IMG/VR virus record: IMGVR_UViG_3300035034_001106
Location: 1 to 33,231 of that record
DNA: 33,231 nucleotides
Direction: 5' to 3' (one strand)
DNA from: a virus
This document shows positions 1-6,424 of this stretch, in pieces. The position numbers and the translations under genes are program-made. A model generated the notes under the pieces. The model had not been told where the DNA came from. It searched no databases and was given only the letters and a program-made list of their open reading frames with translations. Each line of letters begins with the position of its first letter. Positions within the stretch are counted from its first letter, which is position 1.

Positions 1-1
1 G

Positions 2-199
2 TCATATCAGCCCCTTTTCCAGCGCCAGCGGTTCGGGAACGGTGACGACTGCATATCCCGCTACAGTGTGATCTGGATCAATTTCAATCTGCGAAAGCGG
101 CAACCAGACAGCATCGGCCCTTTCGCCAGTGTGGACCAAAACCGCTTTCTCAGTGCGGTGGACAACTTCAACGTCTATGTCGATCAGGTTGGATTTCAT
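2..199 (-). CDS. Small conserved phage protein, unknown function
   Basis: A 65-residue protein, last gene of the left operon inside this window. Its ATG overlaps the stop of the GapR-fusion gene (ATGA), so it is probably translated by coupling. It has no membrane segment or cysteines. The middle (AVWLPLSQIEID) and the end (VTVPEPLALEKGLI) resemble a family of small phage/plasmid proteins with a W-[IL]-P-x-S-Q-I core and a terminal 'LA-x-EKGL', which I recognise but for which I know no function. It is probably a small beta-rich protein. Its stop codon lies at the very edge of the window, so the operon may continue to the left. Confidence 0.75.
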   Translation of the reverse strand: MKSNLIDIDVEVVHRTEKAVLVHTGERADAVWLPLSQIEIDPDHTVAGYAVVTVPEPLALEKGLI

Positions 200-1017
200 G
201 CCATCCCCAACGCTTCTTTGTACATCTCCAACACAGCATCTTCCTCGGCGATATCGTCCTTGTCGCGCTTGCGCAGGGCGATCACCTTGCGGATGATCTT
301 GGTGTCGTAGCCGCGCCCCTTGGCCTCGGCCATCACCTCCTTCTGCTGCTCGGCCAAGTCTTTCTTCTCGGCGTCCAGCCGCTCGATGCGCTCGATGAAG
401 CTGCGCAGCTCGTCGGCGGTCACGCGGTAGGTGTTGTTGGCGGCGGCATCAAATTGAGGATCCGGCTTCATTGGTGGCTTTCCTTGTGATTTGCGGCGCA
501 GTGCATCCGCTGTTTTCATGCCCATGACGATTGCGTCCAGCATGATGCGGCCTTTTTCTTCGCCCACAGCGTCCGTCACTTCCTTGCGGATATTCAGGCA
601 GGCGCGCAGGTCGTCTGGATCGTCGCGGATCGCACCAAAGATGTTGGCACCAATGTGCAGGCTTGCACCCTCGCCAAACGGGATATGTCCGGGGTCGGCC
701 TTCTGCACCGGCGCGATGATTGACTTAATCATCGACGTCTGGTCGCTCGAAACTTTTATCTGCCCCCAGAATGGCACCAGCGCCGCCCAATAGGCGTTGA
801 CCTCGGCCATGCGCGCCAGATCAGCGCGGAAGCTGGGCACCGCATCCAGAAGATCCTCGCAGCGGCCAAAGTCGCCACCATCCGAGGGATAACTGCCGGT
901 CTGATCGCCGTGGCCGCCCAGATGCGCGGCGATAGACCCAGCGGACATGCCTTGCGCGCCCGCTGCAATCCATGCGGCCAACCCCTCGGGCTGGCCGCTA
1001 TCGTGTTGGTCATTCAT
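196..1017 (-). CDS. Phage protein with C-terminal GapR (DUF2312) DNA-binding domain
   Basis: A 273-residue protein. Residues about 191-273 match GapR/DUF2312, the alphaproteobacterial chromatin protein that clamps overtwisted DNA: a RIERLDAEKKDLAEQ helix, then a segment around AKGRGYDTKIIRKV and a terminal 'EEDAVLEMY' helix. Free-standing GapR is only about 90 residues. Residues 1-165 are a different domain containing 'SYPSDGGDFGRCEDLLDAVP' (41-60), which resembles an N-terminal segment seen in many phage proteins of unknown role. An internal ATG at 471, nine bases after an AAGGA, would give a 91-residue stand-alone GapR, so two products are possible. The gene's ATG overlaps the end of recT by 8 bases. 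The role is inferred: a phage nucleoid or replication accessory protein. Confidence 0.85.
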   Translation of the reverse strand: MNDQHDSGQPEGLAAWIAAGAQGMSAGSIAAHLGGHGDQTGSYPSDGGDFGRCEDLLDAVPSFRADLARMAEVNAYWAALVPFWGQIKVSSDQTSMIKSIIAPVQKADPGHIPFGEGASLHIGANIFGAIRDDPDDLRACLNIRKEVTDAVGEEKGRIMLDAIVMGMKTADALRRKSQGKPPMKPDPQFDAAANNTYRVTADELRSFIERIERLDAEKKDLAEQQKEVMAEAKGRGYDTKIIRKVIALRKRDKDDIAEEDAVLEMYKEALGMA

Positions 1018-2203
1018 CGCTGGATCCGTTCAGACTGGCCTCGACCTCGGCGTAGATTTCCGGCGCCTCGGCCTTCATCTTGTCCAGCGCCTCCCCATAG
1101 AAACTCCATGCCGCGCTGGCCGGTGCTCCATCAGTCAGGTCGTCCTCGATCTGCTTTTGGGTCGCTCGGTGGGCTTTCTCGCTCGTCGCGCCGCCACCCG
1201 TGACTTTGGGCTTGTCGGGCTCGGACTTTGTTTCTGGCGCACTATCGTCGTCGTCGTCAGTCACCTCGCCGGTGGTATAGTCGATCTTCTCACGCGGCTT
1301 GGGCTTTGGTTTGTCAGCCGCCTTCGGCTTGTCGACGGGCTTGGGTTTTTCCTTCGGCGCTTCATCGTCGGGCGTGTCTGCTTCGCCGCCCTCGGTGTAC
1401 TCGCCCTCAATGGCTGGGCCATCGTTCGGGTTCATGGCGTAGCTGGCATAATCGACCTTCGCACCGCCATCGCTATCAATCTGCACCGCATCGCTAAACT
1501 CGACCGACAGCGGCAGGTATTTGGACAGCGCGCGGATCATCGTTTTCTTGGCCATCGCATCCTCGTGCGTGCCCCAAGGTGACTTGTCCTGACTTCCATA
1601 TTTGACTGCTGCCTGCCAGCCCTGCGATCCGTTGCGGATCTTCATCACCTGCGCCCACGGGTAGACGACGTAGGCGTGGCCCCCATCGGTGAATTTGGCG
1701 ATTGCATAGGCGTGCTTCTTGTCGCCTTCCTGATTGCCGGGCCGGTGTCGCAGGCGCGATTCCGTGCCTTCCTCATAGTCCCACATTTCATCATCGGAAT
1801 AGTGGACATTGGCGCTGATGCTGGTGATGTGGCCGCTACGACGCGCGAGGTCGATCAGGCCCTTGTACCCGACGACAAGCTGAACCTCGGGAATTTTGGT
1901 CCATTTGCCATCTGCGCCCTTCTTGCTGTTCTCGAATGGGATCAAATAAGCGTGGCCCAAAACAGTGTTTGGCTCCAACCCCAGAGCTGCGCACTGCATG
2001 AGCGCGCCCAGAAAGGACAGGGGCTCACATTTCTGGAGTTTGGGCGTCTGGCGGATCGCGTTGGCGGTCACGCGCATAAGGCGCTGCGGGTTCATGTGCT
2101 GGGCTGCAACTGCGGCAAGCTGTTCGCGGGCGGCGTCGTTCTGCAAGAGAGAGCGAACGTCCTGCACTTGGCGCAGCGGTACTTTGGCGATGCTTGTATT
2201 CAT
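1010..2203 (-). CDS. recT: RecT family single-strand annealing protein
   Basis: Phage recombinase that anneals complementary single strands during homologous recombination and replication. I chose the ATG at 2203 because AAGGAAG lies just upstream; a longer open frame extends further but has no such signal. The product is 397 residues. The RecT fold covers about residues 15-265, with the characteristic 'LGALMQCAALGLEPNT' block, then 'VVGYKGLIDLARRSG' and 'DAMAKKTMIRALSKYLPLS'. The remaining ~130 residues form a long extension that is first acidic, then Lys/Pro-rich, then 'DDDDD', ending in a short helical segment; canonical RecT proteins end near residue 270. No partner exonuclease (RecE/YqaJ type) is visible in the window; the operon may continue left. 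A coiled-coil gene lies immediately upstream. Confidence 0.93.
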   Translation of the reverse strand: MNTSIAKVPLRQVQDVRSLLQNDAAREQLAAVAAQHMNPQRLMRVTANAIRQTPKLQKCEPLSFLGALMQCAALGLEPNTVLGHAYLIPFENSKKGADGKWTKIPEVQLVVGYKGLIDLARRSGHITSISANVHYSDDEMWDYEEGTESRLRHRPGNQEGDKKHAYAIAKFTDGGHAYVVYPWAQVMKIRNGSQGWQAAVKYGSQDKSPWGTHEDAMAKKTMIRALSKYLPLSVEFSDAVQIDSDGGAKVDYASYAMNPNDGPAIEGEYTEGGEADTPDDEAPKEKPKPVDKPKAADKPKPKPREKIDYTTGEVTDDDDDSAPETKSEPDKPKVTGGGATSEKAHRATQKQIEDDLTDGAPASAAWSFYGEALDKMKAEAPEIYAEVEASLNGSSDE

Positions 2204-2205
2204 GG

Positions 2206-2973
2206 TTACTTCCTTTCGGTGCGGATATCGAATCCGGGGATGGTGTCGGTCTTGGCGTTGAACGCGGCGCTGCGTGCGCGCTGCTGCGCCAGCTGGGTCA
2301 GGCACTCATGCAGAGCGGGGTCGTCCTGAAATTCCATGAAAGCGACGCGCGGGTTCTTGAGGGCTACATAGACGTAGGTTCGCAGGCTTTGCGTGCGTCC
2401 ACCGCCGCTGCCGCTGCGCACCTGTGTCTTGCCCTTGGCAAACCGGTCTGCGTCCTTCTGCGCCGCTGCTGCGGCCTTTTGCGCGGCCTCGGCATCGGAC
2501 TCACCGGACAGATCATTCCGGGCTGCGGCGGCGGCCGCCAGCTTCTCTGCCTCATCGGCAACACGCTTGGCTTCCTCTTGGCGGCGCGCAGCCTCGGCGC
2601 GGCGTTCGTCCTCCAGCTTGCGCAGCCATGCGCTCTGCATCGGCGTAACGCGGTCAACCGCGAGCTTGAGCTTGTCGAGAATCGGGGTGTAGATCGCCTG
2701 CACTGCTTTGCCTGCATCGTCGTGCGGTTTTTTGTCGGCCTTGCGGTCGTCGTCCGTCGCCTTAATGCGCGCTTTGACCCCGGACAGGTAATCAACCAGC
2801 TGGCCCGCCTGTTCCTCGCTGGTGATTTCCTTAAGGTCGAGCCAGTCACCTGCCGCGTCCAGAAACTCGGACGCCTTGGTTTTGTGCGCTTCCACAATAT
2901 CAGCGCGGTAGGGCGTCGGATCGGGCGGGTTGTTCCCGCCCGGTGCCGCGCGGGGATTGGGTTCATCAAGCAT
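2206..2973 (-). CDS. Coiled-coil phage protein encoded immediately upstream of recT
   Basis: A 255-residue protein whose stop lies two bases before the recT start. GGAGA stands upstream of the ATG. Residues about 30-180 are predicted helical and strongly charged; residues about 105-180 are an Ala/Glu/Lys/Arg coiled coil ('EDERRAEAARRQEEAKRVADEAEK'-like, 125-145). The C-terminus 'IPGFDIRTERK' fits the 'IPGVxxYxE' ending of coiled-coil proteins that often accompany phage recombination genes. That suggests an accessory role in recombination or single-strand DNA handling, but no catalytic motif is visible and the function is unknown. Confidence 0.85.
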   Translation of the reverse strand: MLDEPNPRAAPGGNNPPDPTPYRADIVEAHKTKASEFLDAAGDWLDLKEITSEEQAGQLVDYLSGVKARIKATDDDRKADKKPHDDAGKAVQAIYTPILDKLKLAVDRVTPMQSAWLRKLEDERRAEAARRQEEAKRVADEAEKLAAAAAARNDLSGESDAEAAQKAAAAAQKDADRFAKGKTQVRSGSGGGRTQSLRTYVYVALKNPRVAFMEFQDDPALHECLTQLAQQRARSAAFNAKTDTIPGFDIRTERK

Positions 2974-2975
2974 GG

Positions 2976-3353
2976 TCAGTTTCTCCTTGGTCTGCTGGGT
3001 GTTTCACCCACGTTGATCGGCACATTCGTGGCGCTCATGCGTGGGTCTGTGCGGTGCGCCTCAACAAGCGCCCGATATTCTCCGGGCAAGATCGGGCGAA
3101 GGTGCGTCCAGATCGGCACCGGGTTGCGGATCCGGCCCAATTCATCGGCCTCAAGGTGCTCGTCTGCCAAGAGGTCGCCAGTGTCCGCATCTATTTCTTG
3201 GCGCAAATAGATACGGACGGGGATCAACGGGCCGTTTTTTACTGCGCGCCGGGCGTAAAAGCCCGCATGCGGCTCGTCCTCGTGCCTCGGCGTTGCTGCG
3301 TCAATCAACGCGCGCTGCCACCATTCGAGCGGATTTTCAGTCGGACGGCGCAT
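2976..3353 (-). CDS. Hypothetical left-operon protein
   Basis: A 125-residue protein of unrecognised family. I chose the ATG at 3353 because a clean GGAGG stands six bases before it; the longer open frame from 3413 has no comparable signal. The start overlaps the end of the upstream gene by 17 bases. It begins MRRPTENPLEWWQRALIDAA, contains several aromatic residues, and has a segment 'PLIPVRIYLRQEIDADTGDLLADEHLEADEL' split by acidic residues, followed by 'PVPIWTHLRPILPGEYRAL'. The WW near the start and the mixed alpha/beta composition suggest a small soluble globular protein. Function unknown. Confidence 0.75.
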   Translation of the reverse strand: MRRPTENPLEWWQRALIDAATPRHEDEPHAGFYARRAVKNGPLIPVRIYLRQEIDADTGDLLADEHLEADELGRIRNPVPIWTHLRPILPGEYRALVEAHRTDPRMSATNVPINVGETPSRPRRN

Positions 3354-3597
3354 TTTCGGCCTCCATCTCGGACTTTGCTGCGCTGCGCGCTTCCAGACGG
3401 TTTCGCGCGGCATGGTCCTTGCGGGCCATCTTCTGGACGGCTTCCTTGCGCCAGTTTTCTGCGGCCATGTAGGCTTGAAGCGACGTCTTGCCGTAAAAGA
3501 ACATCGGGTTCCTGCCGATCATAGCTATGCAAGGATCAGCCTCATCATTGGGCGTCCATGTGCGGATGCTCTGGTCGAGCAAGTGAAGTTTTGCCAT
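3337..3597 (-). CDS. Hypothetical left-operon protein
   Basis: An 86-residue protein of unknown function. The ATG at 3597 is one base after the upstream stop (TGACATG), so translation is probably coupled. The N-terminal half is hydrophobic/aromatic ('PMFFYGKTSLQAYMAAENW'), and the C-terminal half is a highly charged helix rich in Arg, Lys, Glu and Ala. There is no signal peptide or metal-binding motif. It could be a small helical regulator or interaction partner; nothing in the sequence decides. Confidence 0.7.
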   Translation of the reverse strand: MAKLHLLDQSIRTWTPNDEADPCIAMIGRNPMFFYGKTSLQAYMAAENWRKEAVQKMARKDHAARNRLEARSAAKSEMEAENAPSD

Positions 3598-3598
3598 G

Positions 3599-4027
3599 TC
3601 AGCCCCCAAACAGCGCAACAAGCGCCACAATGATGGCCACGGAAGCGCCAACGATAAGTGGACCGGACCAGATGAACGGCGCGGGCTTCTGCTTCATCAG
3701 CGCACCGCTTTGCAGGCCGGAAAACCGGCCTAGACCACTGCCATCCTTGGCCGCCTGCCGATGGACACGCTGGATATGGCGCGATCCGGCGATTTGCTGT
3801 TCGGCGCGGCGGATTTCGTCCAGTTTCCACTGGTAGCCCATGGTGCCGCGCTGCATGTCGTCCTCGGTCAACCCTTCCGCCACGCGGATGCTATCGAGGG
3901 CATGGGTGGACTCAATGTCAGCGTTGAAAGCCTCTTTCATGGCCAATTCGCGCAAATGGCGATCGTGGGCGGACACGATAAGATTTCCGGTAGGCGCTGG
4001 CTCATAGCCGGGAAAGGGGCGGTTCAT
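3599..4027 (-). CDS. Small protein with one C-terminal membrane segment
   Basis: A 142-residue protein. The ATG at 4027 overlaps the stop of the upstream gene (ATGA). Residues 1-115 are charged and hydrophilic. The last ~25 residues hold one hydrophobic stretch ('GPLIVGASVAIIVALVALF') followed by GG, so the protein is probably tail-anchored in the inner membrane with its bulk in the cytoplasm. Its place in an early left operon is compatible with superinfection exclusion or another host-interaction role, but that is inference. No family recognised. Confidence 0.75.
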   Translation of the reverse strand: MNRPFPGYEPAPTGNLIVSAHDRHLRELAMKEAFNADIESTHALDSIRVAEGLTEDDMQRGTMGYQWKLDEIRRAEQQIAGSRHIQRVHRQAAKDGSGLGRFSGLQSGALMKQKPAPFIWSGPLIVGASVAIIVALVALFGG

Positions 4028-4314
4028 GCGTCCGCCTCCGCGTCCAGCACTGAATTTTCCTGTGCCATAAGATATTCGCACCTGCGGATGTCCGCACAAT
4101 GCCGCTCGAAAGACGCAGCTTCTTCACGCGCTGCCGCCTGCTGATCGTAGCAGTCGCAAGGTGAGGACGTGCTGGGATCACCGTAAAGGCGTCCGCGATC
4201 CCGCATGAGGCCAGTGCCGTTGCACCAGCGGCAGTCGGCGTCGGCGTGATCGGACACAAACCGATGCGGGGCCGGCGGATTACGGAATGTGGGAATGTGG
4301 GCGTGTTCGGCCAT
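4024..4314 (-). CDS. Small zinc-finger-like protein, first gene of left operon
   Basis: A 96-residue protein, promoter-proximal gene of the left operon, with GGAGG seven bases before the ATG. It has a CxxCxGxG element (CRWCNGTG, residues 28-35) and a second CxC about 25 residues later (CDCYD), a pattern like half of a DnaJ-type zinc ribbon, so it probably binds one zinc ion. The C-terminal third is helical and charged and holds two further cysteines. Function unknown; early-expressed zinc-ribbon proteins of this size often contact nucleic acid or host proteins. Confidence 0.8.
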   Translation of the reverse strand: MAEHAHIPTFRNPPAPHRFVSDHADADCRWCNGTGLMRDRGRLYGDPSTSSPCDCYDQQAAAREEAASFERHCADIRRCEYLMAQENSVLDAEADA

Positions 4315-4345
4315 AATGTACCTCCAAAACTACAATCGTCACGGC

Positions 4346-4375
4346 AATGTATCGTGCCGTAGCTGCATGTAGCAA
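4346..4375 (-). promoter_or_regulatory. Candidate left-operon promoter (PL-like)
   Basis: On the minus strand, TTGCTA (4375-4370) and TACATT (4351-4346) are separated by 18 bases, a moderate match to sigma70 -35 and -10 boxes. It lies 32 bases before the first gene of the left operon and overlaps an operator-like site at 4366-4379. Inferred from sequence and position only. Confidence 0.45.
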
Positions 4376-4379
4376 GGTG
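4366..4379. promoter_or_regulatory. Operator-like site, left operon (imperfect)
   Basis: CATGTAGCAAGGTG matches the recurring palindrome CATGTWGCAACATG at 12 of 14 positions. It overlaps the candidate -35 box of the left promoter, so a bound repressor would block polymerase. Confidence 0.55.
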
Positions 4380-4382
4380 GCG

Positions 4383-4396
4383 CATGTTGCAACATG
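4383..4396. promoter_or_regulatory. Operator site, perfect palindrome
   Basis: CATGTTGCAACATG is a perfect 14-base palindrome, the best example of the motif that recurs in the intergenic control regions of this window. It is immediately followed by another TTGCAAG, giving an overlapping partial copy. It sits just upstream of the left-operon promoter. The likely ligand is the CI-like repressor encoded at 4489-4788 or the Cro-like protein at 4928-5155. Confidence 0.7.
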
Positions 4397-4421
4397 TTGC
4401 AAGTAGTTTCTAAGGGCGCTC

Positions 4422-4444
4422 AAAAATTTATCGCATTAAATGCG
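4422..4444 (-). terminator. Weak candidate terminator after the repressor gene
   Basis: On the minus strand, a short inverted repeat (CGCA...TGCG, 4444-4432) is followed by ATAAATTTTT. It lies 45 bases past the repressor stop. The stem is only about 4 bp, so this is weak. Confidence 0.25.
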
Positions 4445-4488
4445 TCTCGGACCTTCGTTTGCGATGTTGGATGGTGGTACTTTGGCGA

Positions 4489-4788
4489 TTATAGACGTCG
4501 CAGTGCGGCGCGCGCCATGTCGAGCCATACGTCTTGCTGGTCAACGTCGATTGCCCTGAACGCCTCAAGAAGCGTTTCCTCGGCTTCTATCCCGTGGGCA
4601 CCGTGATCAATCAGCGATTCAGGGTCCACATTCAGCACCTGGGCAATGCGCGATTTGATCGTCGCGTTCAAATTTCGATCACCGCGCTCCAGCTGCGATA
4701 GGTACGGACGCGCGATATCTAGTCGGTCAGCCAGATCTTTCTGGCTCATACCCATCGCCAGCCGAATCTCTTTAATCCGCACGCGCAT
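4489..4788 (-). CDS. CI-like repressor, XRE-family helix-turn-helix
   Basis: A 99-residue DNA-binding protein. Residues about 5-60 are a Cro/C1-type HTH ('MSQKDLADRLDIARPYLSQLERG', residues 14-36), with 'LSQLERG' as the recognition-helix end. The C-terminal ~40 residues are helical and could dimerise. There is no LexA-like protease domain, so induction would not be by RecA-stimulated self-cleavage. AGGAGG stands six bases before the ATG at 4788. It is divergent from the Cro-like gene across a 139-base control region, the classic lysogeny-switch layout. It is the best candidate to bind the CATGTTGCWACATG sites. The assignment as repressor rather than activator rests on this layout. Confidence 0.85.
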   Translation of the reverse strand: MRVRIKEIRLAMGMSQKDLADRLDIARPYLSQLERGDRNLNATIKSRIAQVLNVDPESLIDHGAHGIEAEETLLEAFRAIDVDQQDVWLDMARAALRRL

Positions 4789-4804
4789 GTCATGCCTCCT
4801 TTTG

Positions 4805-4818
4805 CTTCATGCAACATA
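4805..4818. promoter_or_regulatory. Operator-like half site near the repressor start
   Basis: CTTCATGCAACATA matches the palindrome at 10 of 14 positions, with an intact TGCAACAT half. It lies close upstream of the repressor start and could mediate autoregulation. Confidence 0.4.
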
Positions 4819-4868
4819 CTTAACCTAACACCACGATGGATGTGAGGAAAAACACTGTTGCTGCCCTG

Positions 4869-4898
4869 TTGACACTATCTGCAACAAGTAGCTAACAT
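4869..4898 (+). promoter_or_regulatory. PR-like promoter of the Cro/early-right operon
   Basis: A perfect -35 box TTGACA (4869-4874) and TAACAT (4893-4898, 4 of 6 matches) are 18 bases apart, 30 bases before the Cro-like ATG. The spacer holds an operator-like TGCAACA (4880-4886), so repressor binding would cover the promoter. Confidence 0.65.
4875..4888. promoter_or_regulatory. Operator-like half site inside PR
   Basis: CTATCTGCAACAAG keeps the TGCAACA half of the recurring palindrome (9 of 14 positions overall) within the promoter spacer. Weaker than the sites at 4383, 11085 and 12226. Confidence 0.35.
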
Positions 4899-4927
4899 GA
4901 ATATCAGCAAAGCGAGGAGAGACGAGC

Positions 4928-5155
4928 ATGCGATTGGTCGATTACGTAAACAAAAAACCGGGGCGGACACAGCAGGCGTGGGCTGACGACTTTGGGATCA
5001 GCCGCGCTTTCTTCAATCAACTCATGTCGGGGCGCAGGAACCCCAGCCTAGAGGTAATGGCGCGGATCAACACGGTGACGCGCGGCAAGGTGCCTCCGGC
5101 CAGCTGGCTGGAGCGTGCTGATCCGCCTACTGCGCCAGAGTTTATTGATCCGTGA
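4928..5155 (+). CDS. Cro-like helix-turn-helix regulator
   Basis: A 75-residue protein consisting almost only of an XRE-type HTH. The motif runs about residues 14-47: 'TQQAWADDFGISRAFFNQL' followed by 'SGRRNPSLEVMARI', with the conserved 'SGRRxPS' turn. GAGGAGA lies upstream of the ATG. It is the first gene of the rightward early operon and is transcribed divergently from the CI-like repressor, which is why I call it Cro-like; the sequence alone does not say whether it represses or activates. The next gene starts inside its stop codon (GTGA). Confidence 0.82.
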   Translation: MRLVDYVNKKPGRTQQAWADDFGISRAFFNQLMSGRRNPSLEVMARINTVTRGKVPPASWLERADPPTAPEFIDP

Positions 5156-5487
5156 GTAGGGTGCCTGGCATATGCGAAAGCCAGATGGGTGCATTTCGGC
5201 ACTTCTGTCAGCGAGTATCGGAGCGGCTGGGTTCGGGCGTCGATGCCCGCAAGCTGTGGATTTTTATCGTTCGCTCTATCGAAAGTGGCATAGACGCTCC
5301 GGGCTTGGGATTTATCTGTCGCCTTGATCGAAAAGGCCGCCGCTTGTGGCGTGTCAGTGTAGACAGCTGGGTATTTTTCCTCATCTACGACCATTTTACC
5401 GCCTGCCCGATCACCGTCATTGAGCCGCGAGGAACACTCCGACGCAAGGACACAGGCCGTCTGATAAATTTGGAGGACTACGTGTGA
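5152..5487 (+). CDS. Hypothetical early protein
   Basis: A 111-residue protein of unrecognised family. The GTG start overlaps the Cro-like stop (GTGA); an in-frame ATG 11 codons later is possible, but neither has a strong ribosome-binding site. The sequence has a 'FCQRVSERLG' helix, a beta-rich middle ('GLGFICRLDRKGRRLWRV', 'WVFFLIYD') and a basic tail. The length and strand pattern are loosely like small phage proteins with an 'HxxxRFxER' start, but the similarity is too thin to assign. Its end overlaps the nuclease start by 4 bases. Confidence 0.65.
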   Translation: MSRVPGICESQMGAFRHFCQRVSERLGSGVDARKLWIFIVRSIESGIDAPGLGFICRLDRKGRRLWRVSVDSWVFFLIYDHFTACPITVIEPRGTLRRKDTGRLINLEDYV

Positions 5488-5885
5488 AGGTCACTGCCGA
5501 ACAGTTCCGGGCTGAAATGGCCGGCAAGCAGGGCCGTCAGGGCAAGGGCAAGCGCGCCAGCAAGTATGGAAGCGTCAAAACGATGGTGGGTGACGTTGAA
5601 TTTGACAGCGCCAAGGAGGCGGCCCGCTACGCCGATTTGATCCTGCTGCAACGGGCCGGGGTGATCACGAAACTCGAAACGCAGGTGGCAACTCCGCTCT
5701 ACGGATTTGATGGCGAGCCACTGCGCGGCGGGAGCGGTAGGCCGCTGCATTACATTGCAGATTTCACCTACATCGACGCTGCGGGGCTCCCCGTGGTCGA
5801 GGATGTTAAGGGCTTCAAAACGCGCGTTTATTTGCTGAAAAAAGCCATTCTGCGCTGTCAGGGTGTCAAAATAGTGGAGACCTGA
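5484..5885 (+). CDS. DUF1064 PD-(D/E)XK nuclease
   Basis: A 133-residue phage nuclease of the DUF1064 family, often annotated as a Holliday-junction resolvase-like enzyme. It starts at GTG 5484, seven bases after GGAGG and overlapping the upstream stop. After a basic N-terminus come 'YGSVK' (28-32), 'FDSAKEAARY' (40-49), 'YIADFTY' with Asp93 (90-96) and 'VVEDVKG' with Glu106 and Lys109 (104-110), then 'TRVYLLKKA'. Asp93, Glu106 and Lys109 fit the PD-(D/E)XK metal site. Likely role: processing of recombination or replication intermediates, complementary to RecT in the left operon. Confidence 0.88.
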   Translation: MKVTAEQFRAEMAGKQGRQGKGKRASKYGSVKTMVGDVEFDSAKEAARYADLILLQRAGVITKLETQVATPLYGFDGEPLRGGSGRPLHYIADFTYIDAAGLPVVEDVKGFKTRVYLLKKAILRCQGVKIVET

Positions 5886-5934
5886 TCCGCTTGGGCACCC
5901 GCTCACCGCATCAACCGATTGGAAGGACAGAATA

Positions 5935-6189
5935 ATGAACGAACTACATGGAATAAAGGCACTGCGCCGCACATCACACCAGCCCGAGGCCGAGGCCGAG
6001 GCCGAAGGCATCACCGGTAAAACCGTCATCAAGGCAATTAGCGAGGAGCTTCGCGAATTGCTGGTGGAAATTGATGAGTGCCATGCCGAAGGGCGCCCGA
6101 TCATCCATGCAATCTGCGCCGCCCACATGGCCTGCAATATCCTCGATCGCATGTGCGGGCTGGATCCCAGTCGCCTGACGGACTTATAG
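5935..6189 (+). CDS. Hypothetical early protein
   Basis: An 84-residue protein with GGAAGGA before the ATG. It contains an EAEAEAE run encoded by tandem GAGGCC copies, then an amphipathic helical region ('KTVIKAISEELRELLVEIDE') and a His/Cys-containing C-terminal helix ('IIHAICAAHMACNILDRMCG'). No family recognised. A GC-rich hairpin (6197-6219) follows. Confidence 0.7.
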   Translation: MNELHGIKALRRTSHQPEAEAEAEGITGKTVIKAISEELRELLVEIDECHAEGRPIIHAICAAHMACNILDRMCGLDPSRLTDL

Positions 6190-6196
6190 GCTGCCC

Positions 6197-6219
6197 GCCC
6201 GCGCCAACCCGGCGCGGGC
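6197..6219 (+). other. GC-rich hairpin without T-run
   Basis: A perfect 9-bp stem (GCCCGCGCC / GGCGCGGGC) with a 5-base loop lies between two early genes. No T-run follows on either strand, so an RNA-processing, stability or weak pausing role is more likely than simple termination. Confidence 0.45.
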
Positions 6220-6250
6220 CAACCCCAACCCCTTTGAATGTGAGGCCGCC

Positions 6251-6424
6251 ATGTTGCCGAAACGCAGGCTATCGACAATAGAGAGCCGAATAGGCGCGCT
6301 GGATAGCAGCGCCGAGGTCGACGGGTTCCTCGCACAGATCAAGCTGGATGGACGCCAGATCACGGACGATCAGCGCGGCGCAATAGCCCTCCGCAAGATC
6401 GAATTGCAGAGGGCGGGGAAATGA
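6251..6424 (+). CDS. Small hypothetical protein upstream of the C5 methyltransferase
   Basis: A 57-residue basic protein with TGAGG five bases before its ATG. Its stop overlaps the methyltransferase start (ATGA), a sign of a genuine coupled gene. It is helical and charged ('LSTIESRIGALDSSAEVDGF' then 'LDGRQITDDQRGAIALRKIE'). No family recognised. Confidence 0.65.
   Translation: MLPKRRLSTIESRIGALDSSAEVDGFLAQIKLDGRQITDDQRGAIALRKIELQRAGK

Noticed and set aside
2194-3210. A 338-codon open frame on the plus strand across the left operon
   Set aside because: It is antisense to coupled minus-strand genes with good starts, and its Cys/Leu/Arg-rich composition is that of a shadow frame.
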